Positions 26,082 to 36,232 of a DNA stretch of 64,000 bases are shown here, piece after piece (position 1 is the stretch's first letter; each line of letters begins with the position of its first letter). The DNA lies in contig NZ_JANQBC010000005.1 in assembly GCF_024721995.1 (NCBI RefSeq), positions 124,001-188,000 on the forward strand, read 5' to 3'. The DNA is from Paenibacillus radicibacter. Its GTDB lineage: Bacteria > Bacillota > Bacilli > Paenibacillales > NBRC-103111. The notes under the pieces are model-generated. The model saw only the letters and a list, made by a program, of their open reading frames with translations, was not told the origin of the DNA and made no database searches. The translations under genes and the position numbers were made by a program.

Positions 26082-27023
26082 ATGAAACGAAACGTATTTT
26101 TAGATTACACATCCATTTCGTTAAGGTTAGATACACTTTCCAAGCAGATACAGGCTTCTAATATGGATGCCATAGTAATTATTTTGAGAGGAGGATCCTT
26201 TGTAGGGATGCATATGGCGTTTCTAATCGGGCTTCCTTATTATTTCTTGCATTATGATCGCTCGAAGAGAAAAGTCAGTTGGATCGGGCAATTACCGCCT
26301 CAAGGATCGCATGTATTATTATGTGAAGATATCGCAGGGTCAGGTCATACGTTGTCTGATTGTAAAAATGATCTGATAAAGCGCGGATATTCTTGTTCCA
26401 CTTTAGTAGCTTGCGGAGACCAAATATCGGCGACACTTCCGGATTATAGCTGTTTCTATGCAGAGGATCGAGATACAAGATTTATACTCCCATGGGAACG
26501 ACACATGCTCAATAGCAAAGAAGTGCACGAAAGGCCAGGAGAAGCGGATCATGTATATGAGCATACGGGGTGGGATATGGATGGAGTTTTCCTAGAAGAT
26601 GTGGACTCCATGCATTATGAAGCGAATCTAGAGAATGCCCTTGCAATGAGAGATTTACTGAAACCCGCCTTATACGCACCAAGAATGATTGCTCCTGGAG
26701 ATATGATTATTACGGGACGACCTGTGATCGACAAGCACCGGACTTTGCAATGGTTGAATCAGCATCAATATGTTGTTCCGGTTATATTTAGAGATGACGG
26801 TATTGAGCATCCGACTGCGGAAAGTACGGCTCGTTGGAAAGGGCTCAAAGCAATCGAACTCAGCATGACTCACTACATAGAGAGTGATGCTCAGCAAGCA
26901 GCCTACATAGCGGCTATGTATCCCGAACTTCGCGTGACGTGGTGGAACAAGGGAGAGCCTATTCAGCTTCAGGCATCTCCTAAGGTTGAAGAGCTAGATT
27001 CATATAGATGGATCGCTAAATAG
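26082..27023 (+). CDS. Phosphoribosyltransferase-HAD fusion protein
   Basis: A 313-aa two-domain protein. Residues 1-150 look like a type I phosphoribosyltransferase: IVIILRGGSFVGMHMA, then the PRPP-binding loop CEDIAGSGHTL (81-91). Residues 160-300 look HAD-like: motif I in WDMDGVFLED (D165, D167), motif II in MIITGRPVID and a following TLQWLNQHQ. The start is taken at the ATG 26082, with AGAGG 8 bp upstream; an in-frame ATG at 26076 is too close to that site. The pairing suggests making or removing a phosphoribosyl group on a nucleobase-like substrate, but the substrate is unknown. It is linked to the sensor kinase and to a GRAM-like gene. Confidence 0.7.
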   Translation: MKRNVFLDYTSISLRLDTLSKQIQASNMDAIVIILRGGSFVGMHMAFLIGLPYYFLHYDRSKRKVSWIGQLPPQGSHVLLCEDIAGSGHTLSDCKNDLIKRGYSCSTLVACGDQISATLPDYSCFYAEDRDTRFILPWERHMLNSKEVHERPGEADHVYEHTGWDMDGVFLEDVDSMHYEANLENALAMRDLLKPALYAPRMIAPGDMIITGRPVIDKHRTLQWLNQHQYVVPVIFRDDGIEHPTAESTARWKGLKAIELSMTHYIESDAQQAAYIAAMYPELRVTWWNKGEPIQLQASPKVEELDSYRWIAK

Positions 27024-27039
27024 AATGGGAGATCAAGAA

Positions 27040-27336
27040 ATGTTCATGAAGGAAGTAGATGCTTACTATGTTAAAAATGTACGTGAGCAATCTTTTGGGG
27101 ATTTGCATATCACAAACGAACGTACCATCTTTCATTCGAAGAGATCTCAATTGCTACAAGTTACCGTTGAGTTCCTCCATTCTGATGTATTAACAATCAA
27201 CACATTTAAGTCATGGCTGTTTATCCCGACAGGGCTTCGTATCAGGCTAAGGGATGGACAGACGCATAGCTTTAAGATCAATCCCCGGGAAGAAATAATT
27301 AGAACGTATAAGAAATTAATGAATCCAATAAATTAG
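27040..27336 (+). CDS. Small GRAM/PH-like protein
   Basis: A 98-aa beta-rich protein with no signal peptide. The pattern GDLHITNERTIFHSKR ... LLQVTVEFLHSDVLTINTF ... GLRIRLRDGQTHSFKIN resembles bacterial PH/GRAM domains. The ATG at 27040 sits 8 bp behind GGGAG; the ATG at 27025 overlaps that site. It lies 16 bp after the phosphoribosyltransferase gene and is followed by a strong terminator, so it closes the operon. Function unknown. Confidence 0.68.
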   Translation: MFMKEVDAYYVKNVREQSFGDLHITNERTIFHSKRSQLLQVTVEFLHSDVLTINTFKSWLFIPTGLRIRLRDGQTHSFKINPREEIIRTYKKLMNPIN

Positions 27337-27386
27337 GTTCAGTTAAATCTATCAAAGTAAGTAAGCAATATAATGTGTTGTGTTGT

Positions 27387-27428
27387 AAAAAAAGAGCCGT
27401 CACAAAGCACCGCTGTGACGGCTCTTTG
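27387..27428 (+). terminator. Strong intrinsic terminator
   Basis: A perfect 12-bp stem, AGAGCCGTCACA / TGTGACGGCTCT, with a 9-nt loop, flanked by A7 and TTT. It ends the kinase-PRTase-GRAM operon. Confidence 0.9.
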
Positions 27429-27452
27429 CCTTCCTCACCACCATGTGGTGGG

Positions 27453-27600
27453 ATAAGTCGTGAAACGAAGGGGAAGGATGTATTGGAGGAGTGAAAGCGA
27501 CCGCCTTTGAAATCGTGAACCTACCCACCATTCTAATCAAGGGTTCACGATTGAGACAGCGGCCGGAAGTACATCCTTCCCCGCAGTGCCCCAGACTTTA
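27453..27600 (+). repeat. Dispersed structured repeat, copy 1
   Basis: The main stem 27470-27482 / 27570-27582 is a perfect 13-bp match (GGGGAAGGATGTA). An inner hairpin 27511-27521 / 27542-27552 (AATCGTGAACC) is also perfect. A short stem CCGC (27501-27504) / GCGG (27559-27562) and an outer AAGTC / GACTT (27455 / 27594) add to it. Single-stranded parts are conserved in copy 2: TGGAGGA, CGCCTTTGA, GAGACAGCG, CCGGAAG and GCAGTGCC. It lies between a terminator and the maltose-operon promoter. Confidence 0.75.
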
Positions 27601-27688
27601 GCTTCCTTTTCTCACCCCGAAAACACTACTTTTGCTACCACATCCAACTGAGTAATATTTTACCACCCCCTCATGAATACGCTTCCTA

Positions 27689-27717
27689 TTTACATTCAAT
27701 TGGGGTGGTGCTACAAT
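27689..27717 (+). promoter_or_regulatory. Maltose operon promoter
   Basis: TTTACA (27689-27694), a 17-bp spacer and TACAAT (27712-27717) give a good sigma-A promoter. The predicted start, near 27724, falls inside the first operator. Confidence 0.75.
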
Positions 27718-27722
27718 GAGGT

Positions 27723-27776
27723 CAACCGGTTGCACAACATTATGCAAGCGGTTGCGCAACATAGAACAACCGGTTG
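27723..27776. promoter_or_regulatory. Three phased LacI-family operators
   Basis: Palindromes CAACCGGTTG (27723-27732), CAAGCGGTTG (27745-27754) and CAACCGGTTG (27767-27776) are each flanked by GCA/TGC-type bases. The start-to-start spacing is exactly 22 bp, about two helical turns, so all three lie on one DNA face. They are immediately downstream of the promoter and upstream of the LacI-family gene, as expected for an autorepressed operon. Confidence 0.85.
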
Positions 27777-27819
27777 CACAAATCCGGATTAGAATTACTT
27801 GGTAGAGGAGGCGTTTCGT

Positions 27820-28833
27820 ATGGAAACAAAGAATACGACGCTTTCGACGATTGCTGAACTCGCTGGAGTATCGAAGTCAACCGTGTCACGAGTACTCTCG
27901 GATCACCCGCGAATTAGCCAGAAGACGAAAGATAAGATTTATGAAATTATCAAGGAACTCGGTTATCACCCGAATGAAGTCGCAAGAAGCTTGGCGAACA
28001 AGTCGACCAAGACCATCGGGATCGTGATGCCGATACAGAATGCAGAAGCTTTCTACGCTGGTTCATTTTTTCAAGAGTCACTTCGAGGAATTTGTACAGT
28101 AGCAAGTGATAATGGTTATGACATTCTGATCTCGACGAACAAGGTATCGGAAGTCGATGCAATTGGTCGTTATGTGAATGGCAAGAAAGTAGATGGGATG
28201 ATCTTAATGCGATCCAAAGTGAAGGATGAAGGCATTGAGTATTTACTTAAGTCACAATTCCCATTTGTACTCATTGGTAGTTACGAGAATGAAACTGACA
28301 TTTACAGTGTCGATAATGATAACTTCCAAGCTTCCAAAGATTTAACTTCCTACCTGATTGCAGGTGGCAAGCGAAGAATTGGTTTTATCGGCGGCACAAC
28401 GAAATCGGTCGTAACTGTCAATCGTTTAAACGGCTATATGAAAGCGCTTGAAGAACATCAATTGCCAATAAACGAACAATTTATACTAACAGACAACTTA
28501 TATACCGAATCATCAATTTGTTTAAAAAGCATGTTTGCCTCACAGGATAAACCTGACGCACTGATCGTACTGGATGATCAAGTCGGAGGCTATGTCATTG
28601 AACAATTATCAAGCATGGGAATTCAAGTTCCAAGAGATGTAAAAATCGCAGGGTTTAACAATAGTTCATACTTCGTTAATGCAAGTCTTTGTATTTCCAG
28701 TATCGAGATTCATGCCGAAGAAATTGGCTCCAAGGCTTGTCAGATGTTAATTGATGTTATGAATAACAAGCAAGTCAGTCATAAAGTCATCGTAGATCAC
28801 CAGTTGGTTAAACGAGACTTTCCACAACCATAA
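27820..28833 (+). CDS. malR: LacI-family regulator of the maltose operon
   Basis: A 337-aa repressor. The N-terminal LacI HTH has LSTIAELAGVSKSTVSRVLSDHPRIS, and the hinge helix is YHPNEVARSLANKSTKTIGIVMP. The sugar-binding domain is full length (VNRLNGYMKAL, DALIVLDDQVGGYVIEQL, SSIEIHAEEIGSKACQ). The ATG at 27820 follows GAGGAGG; an in-frame TTG at 27799 precedes that site. It is the first gene of a maltose/maltodextrin operon, with three matching operators at its promoter, and probably responds to maltose or maltodextrin. Confidence 0.9.
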   Translation: METKNTTLSTIAELAGVSKSTVSRVLSDHPRISQKTKDKIYEIIKELGYHPNEVARSLANKSTKTIGIVMPIQNAEAFYAGSFFQESLRGICTVASDNGYDILISTNKVSEVDAIGRYVNGKKVDGMILMRSKVKDEGIEYLLKSQFPFVLIGSYENETDIYSVDNDNFQASKDLTSYLIAGGKRRIGFIGGTTKSVVTVNRLNGYMKALEEHQLPINEQFILTDNLYTESSICLKSMFASQDKPDALIVLDDQVGGYVIEQLSSMGIQVPRDVKIAGFNNSSYFVNASLCISSIEIHAEEIGSKACQMLIDVMNNKQVSHKVIVDHQLVKRDFPQP

Positions 28834-28892
28834 TAAATCCTGTGTAAAGCAGTATTTATAGATATTTTCTCAACTTAGAGGAGGTCAATGTA

Positions 28893-30173
28893 ATGAAAAA
28901 AGGGATTGCTTTAGTAGCAGCAGGTGCACTTGCAGTAGGTGCTCTTACAGGCTGTGGTGGTAAGGGTGACAATAAGGCAGCGTCTGATCAAACAGTCATT
29001 GATGTATTCCAATTTAAAGTAGAATTCAAAGAGCAATTCGAGAAAGTAGCGAAAGACTACGAGAAATTGCATCCAAATGTAAAAATTAACATCAGTACTG
29101 TTGGCGGCGGTGACGACTACGGTGCAGCACTAAAATCGAAGTTCGCATCCGGTGCTGAGCCAGCGATCTTCAACGTAGGTGGCCCGCAAGACGTTGCAGA
29201 CTGGAAAGGCAAGCTTGCTGACGTATCTGATACAGAAGCCTTTAAGAAAGCACTAAAAGGTACACTTTCCGGTGTAACTGTTGATGGTAAAACATATGGC
29301 CTACCTTTTGCACAAGAAGGTTACGGTTTCCTATATAACAAAGAAGTGTTCAAGAAAGCAGGCATCGACCCAAGCACAATTAAGTCTTACAAAGCGCTTG
29401 AAGATGCAGCTAAACTTCTTGACTCCAAGAAAAAAGAACTTGGCCTTGATTCTGTAACAGCATTCCCAGCTAAAGAAACTTGGGTAACAGGTTTACACCT
29501 ATCTAACCCATTCTTCTCCGCTGAGTTTGGTGAAGACATTGCTAAAGCTTACAACGCAAAAGAAATTCAGTTCAAATACCAAGAAGCATTCAAAAAAGTG
29601 CTTGATTTACAACAAAATTATTCCGTTCAACCAACGGTGAGCTTAGACTACTCCCGCCAAGTAGAAGAACTATTCTCTAACGGTAAAGTCGCATTCATCC
29701 AACAAGGAAACTGGGTTTATGGCTCCATCGAAGGCATTGATAAGGAATTCGCTGCAAATAATGTAGGTATCTTGCCACTGCCAGTTGAGGGCTTCAAGGA
29801 AGATTCCATTCCTGTAGGTGTTCCAATGTACTGGGCAGTAAATGAAACAAAGAGCGATGCTGTGAAGAAAGAAAGTAAAGCATTCATTGACTGGTTGTAC
29901 ACATCTGATGCTGGTAAGAAAACAGTATTAGAAGACTTTAAATTCATTCCTGCATATGACGGTTTCGAAACAGATAAAATTGCAGATCCTATCTCCAAAG
30001 AAATCTACAAATTTGCTCAAGAAGGCAAAACAATGGGTTGGGTATTCATGGGCTACCCAAGTGCATGGGGTATGGATAAGCTAGGTGCTGACATTCAGCA
30101 ATATGTAAGCGGCAAATTGCCGTGGGATCAACTCGTTCAAAACGCGAAGGATACTTGGAAAGCAGCTAGATAA
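28893..30173 (+). CDS. malE: Maltose/maltodextrin ABC transporter substrate-binding lipoprotein
   Basis: A 426-aa family 1 extracellular solute-binding protein. The lipoprotein signal ends in LTGC (Cys about residue 21), giving a lipid-anchored receptor on the outer face of the membrane. SBP_bac_1 features include ISTVGGGDDYGAALKSKFASGAEPAIFNV, GLPFAQEGYGFLYNKEVF and the late PSAWGMDKLGADIQQYVSGK. GAGGAGG precedes the start. Maltose or maltodextrin as ligand is inferred from the phosphorylase and glucosidase downstream. Confidence 0.9.
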   Translation: MKKGIALVAAGALAVGALTGCGGKGDNKAASDQTVIDVFQFKVEFKEQFEKVAKDYEKLHPNVKINISTVGGGDDYGAALKSKFASGAEPAIFNVGGPQDVADWKGKLADVSDTEAFKKALKGTLSGVTVDGKTYGLPFAQEGYGFLYNKEVFKKAGIDPSTIKSYKALEDAAKLLDSKKKELGLDSVTAFPAKETWVTGLHLSNPFFSAEFGEDIAKAYNAKEIQFKYQEAFKKVLDLQQNYSVQPTVSLDYSRQVEELFSNGKVAFIQQGNWVYGSIEGIDKEFAANNVGILPLPVEGFKEDSIPVGVPMYWAVNETKSDAVKKESKAFIDWLYTSDAGKKTVLEDFKFIPAYDGFETDKIADPISKEIYKFAQEGKTMGWVFMGYPSAWGMDKLGADIQQYVSGKLPWDQLVQNAKDTWKAAR

Positions 30174-30189
30174 AGCGACAGAGTCGTAA

Positions 30190-30219
30190 ATAAAGCGGCT
30201 GGTATCAGCCGCTTTGTTT
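30190..30219 (+). terminator. Stem-loop between malE and malF
   Basis: AAAGCGGCTG / CAGCCGCTTT stem with a short loop and only weak T content (TTTGTTTA). This is typical of an intra-operon stem-loop that stabilises the binding-protein message and lowers read-through to the permeases. Confidence 0.7.
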
Positions 30220-30243
30220 ATAACTCGATGAAGGAGGATTTTT

Positions 30244-31110
30244 ATGAAAAGCAACAAAAATAGCCTTGCGTTCTGGCTATTCCTAGCCCCGACATTGGCT
30301 GCATTATTCATTGTTGTTGTCGTTCCACTATTATTTGGTTTGTACTACTCATTTACAAACTGGAACGGTATTGAGTCGACTGAATTTGTAGGGCTTGGGA
30401 ATTACGCGAAATTACTACAGGACAAAGTATTCCTAAATTCACTATGGTTCACGACGAAGTTTTCAGTAGCCTCCATTTTTTTCATTAATATCATCGGGCT
30501 TGGACTTGCGCTAATCGTAACGTCGAAAATTAAATCGAAAAATATGCTTCGTACCGTATTTTTCATGCCGAACTTGATCGGCGGATTGATCTTAGGTTTC
30601 ATCTGGCAGTTTATTTTTATCAAAGTATTCGGCGCTGTAGGTAGTGCCCTTGGTATTGAATCGCTTCAAAGTTGGTTATCTACACCTGGAACAAGTTTCT
30701 GGGGACTCGTCATTCTTATGAGCTGGCAAATGGCTGGTTACATTATGGTTATCTATGTAGCATACTTAGAAAATGTACCGCAGGATCTAATCGAAGCAGC
30801 AGAAATCGATGGAGCGAATGCGTTCCAACGTTTTAAAGCAATCACGTTCCCGCTCGTTGCACCTGCATTTACAGTGAGCTTGTTCTTAACACTTTCAAAC
30901 TCATTCAAATTGTACGATCAGAACTTGTCTTTAACAGGCGGGGGACCTTACAACTCAACGCAGATGGTGGCAATGAACATCTTTAAATCCGCGTTCGGGG
31001 AAAATCAAATGGCTTATTCTCAAGCTAAAGCGATTGTTTTCTTCCTAATTGTTGCAGCGATTGCGCTAACTCAAGTTTATATCAACAAGAAGCGTGAGGT
31101 GGAGTTGTAA
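30244..31110 (+). CDS. malF: Maltodextrin ABC transporter permease (MalF type)
   Basis: A 288-aa permease with six predicted helices (first about 10-35). The ABC-contact EAA loop is EAAEIDGANAFQRFKAITFPLVAP (about 180-204). The sugar-permease signature NGIESTEFVGLGNY and the SLTGGGPYNST segment are typical of CUT1 transporters. It starts behind AAGGAGG, and its TAA overlaps the malG ATG by 1 bp. It forms the channel with MalG; the ATPase is not encoded nearby. Confidence 0.93.
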   Translation: MKSNKNSLAFWLFLAPTLAALFIVVVVPLLFGLYYSFTNWNGIESTEFVGLGNYAKLLQDKVFLNSLWFTTKFSVASIFFINIIGLGLALIVTSKIKSKNMLRTVFFMPNLIGGLILGFIWQFIFIKVFGAVGSALGIESLQSWLSTPGTSFWGLVILMSWQMAGYIMVIYVAYLENVPQDLIEAAEIDGANAFQRFKAITFPLVAPAFTVSLFLTLSNSFKLYDQNLSLTGGGPYNSTQMVAMNIFKSAFGENQMAYSQAKAIVFFLIVAAIALTQVYINKKREVEL

Positions 31111-31925
31111 TGAAAAGGAGACAGAACTTAATAATTGAGATTCTCGGACTCTTACTTGGTTTGATTTGGTTATCGCCGTTTTACTTAATGATCGTGAACT
31201 CCTTTAAGACGAAGAAAGAAATTTTCACCGATACACTCGGATTACCTAACACATGGACTTTTGAGAACTATTCCAAAGCAGCGGAACAGCTTGATTTTTG
31301 GAAAACATTCTTTAACTCGGTACTCATTACTGTCATTGGTGTTGTGATCATCATCATCTTCGCATCGATGGCTGCATATGCGCTATCTCGTACGAAGACA
31401 AAGCTCAGCGGTATTCTATTCCTGGTATTCGTTGCTGCGATGTTGATTCCGTTCCAATCGGTTATGATTCCGCTTATCACGTTATTCGGTAAAGTAGAGA
31501 TGTTGAACAGAGTCGGTATTATTATCATGTACCTTGGTTTTGGATCAAGTTTATCGATCTTCTTATACCATGGTTCCCTAACTTCGATTCCTGTCACACT
31601 CGATGAAGCTGCCAAAATTGACGGTTGTAATAGCTTACAGACATTCTGGAAAATTATTTTCCCGATCCTCAAGCCGATCACAGTTACAGTCGGTATCTTG
31701 AACACAATTTGGATCTGGAATGACTACCTATTGCCGTCTTTAGTCATAAATCAAGAAGGAAAACAAACAATCCCGCTCAAAATGTTCTATTTCTTTGGTG
31801 AATATACGAAGCAATGGCACTTAGCACTTGCAGGTTTAACACTAGGGATTATTCCAATTATTATCATGTACTTCTTTGCACAAAGACAAATTATTCAAGG
31901 TGTTACCCAAGGTTCAGTGAAGTAG
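31110..31925 (+). CDS. malG: Maltodextrin ABC transporter permease (MalG type)
   Basis: A 271-aa CUT1 permease. Six helices are predicted, with the EAA loop EAAKIDGCNSLQTFWKIIFPILKP (about 165-190) and the C-terminal FAQRQIIQGVTQGSVK ending typical of MalG. The start overlaps the malF stop, so the subunits are translationally coupled. No ATP-binding subunit follows; in Bacilli a shared MsmX-like ATPase encoded elsewhere usually energises such importers. Confidence 0.94.
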   Translation: MKRRQNLIIEILGLLLGLIWLSPFYLMIVNSFKTKKEIFTDTLGLPNTWTFENYSKAAEQLDFWKTFFNSVLITVIGVVIIIIFASMAAYALSRTKTKLSGILFLVFVAAMLIPFQSVMIPLITLFGKVEMLNRVGIIIMYLGFGSSLSIFLYHGSLTSIPVTLDEAAKIDGCNSLQTFWKIIFPILKPITVTVGILNTIWIWNDYLLPSLVINQEGKQTIPLKMFYFFGEYTKQWHLALAGLTLGIIPIIIMYFFAQRQIIQGVTQGSVK

Positions 31926-31943
31926 AAGTAGGAGGAATTTGAA

Positions 31944-34241
31944 ATGAACATGAAGCGATTGTTTGATGTACAAGGTTTTAAATTAACAACAAGTACTCTG
32001 CACAAGGAAGATCGTAGACTTAGCGAGAGTTTAACTTCAATAGGTAATGGATATATGGGGATGCGCGGCAACTTTGAGGAGACGTATTCAGGCGATTCTC
32101 ACCAAGGTAGTTACATTGCAGGCGTATGGTTCCCGGACAAGACGAAGGTTGGCTGGTGGAAGAATGGCTACCCGGAGTATTTCGGTAAAGTGATTAACTC
32201 CCTTAACTTTATTGGGATCGGCGTGCAAGTAGATGGGGAGGAAGTGGACCTTTATGTTGATGAGGTTCGCGACTTCCACCTAGAACTTGATATGCAAACA
32301 GGCATGTTAAATCGTCAATTCATCCTTGTAAAAGGAAACAAAGAGACCGCGTTCAAAGTGGAACGCTTCCTAAGTGCCGATCGCAAGGAAATCGGTGCGA
32401 TCTCCTACACAGTAACACCTCTAAATTATTCGGGGGAAATTACATTCACCCCATATTTAGATGGTAATGTACAGAATGAGGATTCCAACTATGAGGAAAC
32501 GTTCTGGCTCGAGATCGAGCGTAAGGCGCTAGCAACAGGTGGAGCTCTCGTATCGAAGACGAAGTCGAATCCATTTGGCACACCGCAGTTTACAGTAGCG
32601 GCAAGCATGCATGTAGCAGCATCCAAAGAAGCGGTAATCACTTCTTCCGATCGTGACATGTACGTTGCTAACACCGTAACGATTCAGGCTAATGAAGGCG
32701 AAACAGTCGGCATTCATAAATATATTAGCATTACATCATCCCGTGATTATGCGGAAACAGAAGTGCGCCCAGCAGCAGACAAACTTCTTGAGCAGGCTGT
32801 TGAAGTCGGTTATGAAGCTCTGAAACAAGCACACGTTGCAAAATGGCTAGAGCGTTGGGAAATCTCCGATGTGGAGATCGCAGGCGATGACGAAGCACAG
32901 CAAGGCATTCGCTACAACTTGTTCCAATTGTTCGCTACTTATTACGGTGAAGATTCCAGACTGAACATCGGTCCGAAGGGCTTTACCGGTGAAAAATATG
33001 GCGGTGCAACGTACTGGGATACAGAAGCATACGCAGTTCCACTTTACTTATCCGTAGCAGACAAAGAAGTAACGCGTAATCTACTCCTTTATCGTCACAA
33101 TCAATTAGAAGGCGCTTACCATAATGCAAGACAACAAGGTCTTAAAGGCGCGCTTTATCCGATGGTAACGTTCACAGGTGTGGAGTGCCATAACGAGTGG
33201 GAAATTACGTTCGAAGAGATTCATCGTAATGCGGCAATGGTTTATGCCATTTATAACTACGTGAATTACACAGGAGATAAATCGTATCTAGAGCAGTTCG
33301 GTATTGAAGTGTTAGTTGGGATTGCTCGCTTCTGGGCAGATCGCGTTCACTACTCCAAGCGTCAAGGCAAGTATATGATTCATGGTGTAACAGGCCCGAA
33401 CGAGTACGAGAACAACGTAAACAACAACTGGTATACGAACTTTATGGCAAAATGGTGCTTGTCCTACACACTAGAGGTGATCGCAGATCTTCGTGAAGCA
33501 GGCACAGTAACGCATTTCGATCAGCTTGAAGTAACAAGTGAAGAACAAGCACAGTGGACATCCATCACAGAGAATATGTACTTCCCTTACGATGCAGAAC
33601 TAGACGTATTTGTGCAGCATGATACGTTCTTGGATAAAGAATTAATGCCAGTAAGTGAACTAGCACCTGAGCATCGTCCACTTAACCAAAATTGGTCATG
33701 GGATCGCGTTCTGCGCTCTTGCTTCATCAAGCAAGCTGACGTGTTGCAAGGGATCTACTTCCACGGTGATCAATTCACAATGGAACAGAAGCGTAAGAAC
33801 TTCGAGTTCTACGAGCCAATGACTGTACACGAATCCAGTCTATCGCCGTGCATTCACTCCGTGCTAGCTGCTGAGCTAGGCATGGAAGAAAAAGCAGTTG
33901 AAATGTACCAGCGTACAGCTAGACTTGATCTCGATAACTATAACAATGATACCGAAGACGGCCTACACATCACTTCGATGACAGGCAGCTGGCTGGCAAT
34001 CGTTCAAGGCTTCGCAGGCATGCGTACGAGTAATGAAACGCTATCCTTCAAGCCAATCCTGCCAAAAGGCTGGGATCACTATTCCTTCAAAATCAACTAC
34101 CGCGACCGTTTGCTTAAAGTAACCGTATCCAAAGGCGAAACTCGCCTAGAACTACTTCGCGGCGAGGCATTAAGCCTGAAGTTGATGGACGAAAGTGTCC
34201 TACTTGAAACGGAAATCGTAAAGTCGATGGTACTTGCTTAG
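31944..34241 (+). CDS. mapA: GH65 glycoside phosphorylase, probable maltose phosphorylase
   Basis: A 765-aa cytoplasmic GH65 enzyme. The N-terminal beta-sandwich has [22 protein letters not shown]. The (alpha/alpha)6 catalytic domain has [19 protein letters not shown] and the acid-catalyst region [17 protein letters not shown]. The C-terminal cap is complete ([35 protein letters not shown]). It would split maltose with phosphate into glucose and beta-glucose-1-phosphate. Specificity among maltose, trehalose and kojibiose is inferred from the operon, especially pgmB. It starts behind GGAGGAA, 18 bp after malG. Confidence 0.9.
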   Translation: MNMKRLFDVQGFKLTTSTLHKEDRRLSESLTSIGNGYMGMRGNFEETYSGDSHQGSYIAGVWFPDKTKVGWWKNGYPEYFGKVINSLNFIGIGVQVDGEEVDLYVDEVRDFHLELDMQTGMLNRQFILVKGNKETAFKVERFLSADRKEIGAISYTVTPLNYSGEITFTPYLDGNVQNEDSNYEETFWLEIERKALATGGALVSKTKSNPFGTPQFTVAASMHVAASKEAVITSSDRDMYVANTVTIQANEGETVGIHKYISITSSRDYAETEVRPAADKLLEQAVEVGYEALKQAHVAKWLERWEISDVEIAGDDEAQQGIRYNLFQLFATYYGEDSRLNIGPKGFTGEKYGGATYWDTEAYAVPLYLSVADKEVTRNLLLYRHNQLEGAYHNARQQGLKGALYPMVTFTGVECHNEWEITFEEIHRNAAMVYAIYNYVNYTGDKSYLEQFGIEVLVGIARFWADRVHYSKRQGKYMIHGVTGPNEYENNVNNNWYTNFMAKWCLSYTLEVIADLREAGTVTHFDQLEVTSEEQAQWTSITENMYFPYDAELDVFVQHDTFLDKELMPVSELAPEHRPLNQNWSWDRVLRSCFIKQADVLQGIYFHGDQFTMEQKRKNFEFYEPMTVHESSLSPCIHSVLAAELGMEEKAVEMYQRTARLDLDNYNNDTEDGLHITSMTGSWLAIVQGFAGMRTSNETLSFKPILPKGWDHYSFKINYRDRLLKVTVSKGETRLELLRGEALSLKLMDESVLLETEIVKSMVLA

Positions 34242-34369
34242 TTGAATTAATCAATGATCGTATTGACCATAAAAGTGATGAAGTGAAATCACTTGTAAAT
34301 AATTGATATTTAATGTAATTAAAGATTTCATTATGCTTAATCGAACGAGTAAATGGTGCTAAATAAACC

Positions 34370-34512
34370 GAAGTAGCGAAAGAGAATGGATGTGCTGGAG
34401 GAACGAAGTGTTCGCCTTTGAAATCGTGAAACTACCATTAAATCAATTCCAATTTCACGATTGAGACAGCGACCGGAAGCACTTCTTTTCTCTGCAGCGC
34501 CTCAACTACTCG
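34370..34512 (+). repeat. Dispersed structured repeat, copy 2
   Basis: It fills most of the 305-bp gap between mapA and malL. The main stem is 34381-34396 / 34478-34493 (AGAGAA..GGATGTGCT with AGCACTTC..TTCTCT). The inner hairpin is 34422-34431 / 34453-34462 (AATCGTGAAA). The short stem is TCGC (34412-34415) / GCGA (34469-34472), where copy 1 has CCGC / GCGG, and the outer stem is AGTAG / CTACT where copy 1 has AAGTC / GACTT. The paired changes keep the pairing. The conserved loops are TGGAGGA, CGCCTTTGA, GAGACAGCG, CCGGAAG and GCAGCGCC. Confidence 0.75.
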
Positions 34513-34534
34513 CACCTACATCACCTACACCTAG

Positions 34535-36232
<1,698 letters not shown>

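Noticed and set aside
24261-27336. Possible anti-phage defence operon.
   Set aside because: No nuclease, toxin, reverse transcriptase or other effector is present; the kinase and PRTase-HAD fit signalling or metabolism better, so no defence claim is made.
27505-27521. A catabolite-responsive (cre)-like match TTTGAAATCGTGAAC in repeat copies 1 and 2.
   Set aside because: It departs from the cre consensus at the end positions and is fully explained as one arm of the repeat's conserved inner hairpin.
31268-31705. A 145-codon minus-strand frame within malG.
   Set aside because: Antisense of a conserved permease; no start signal.
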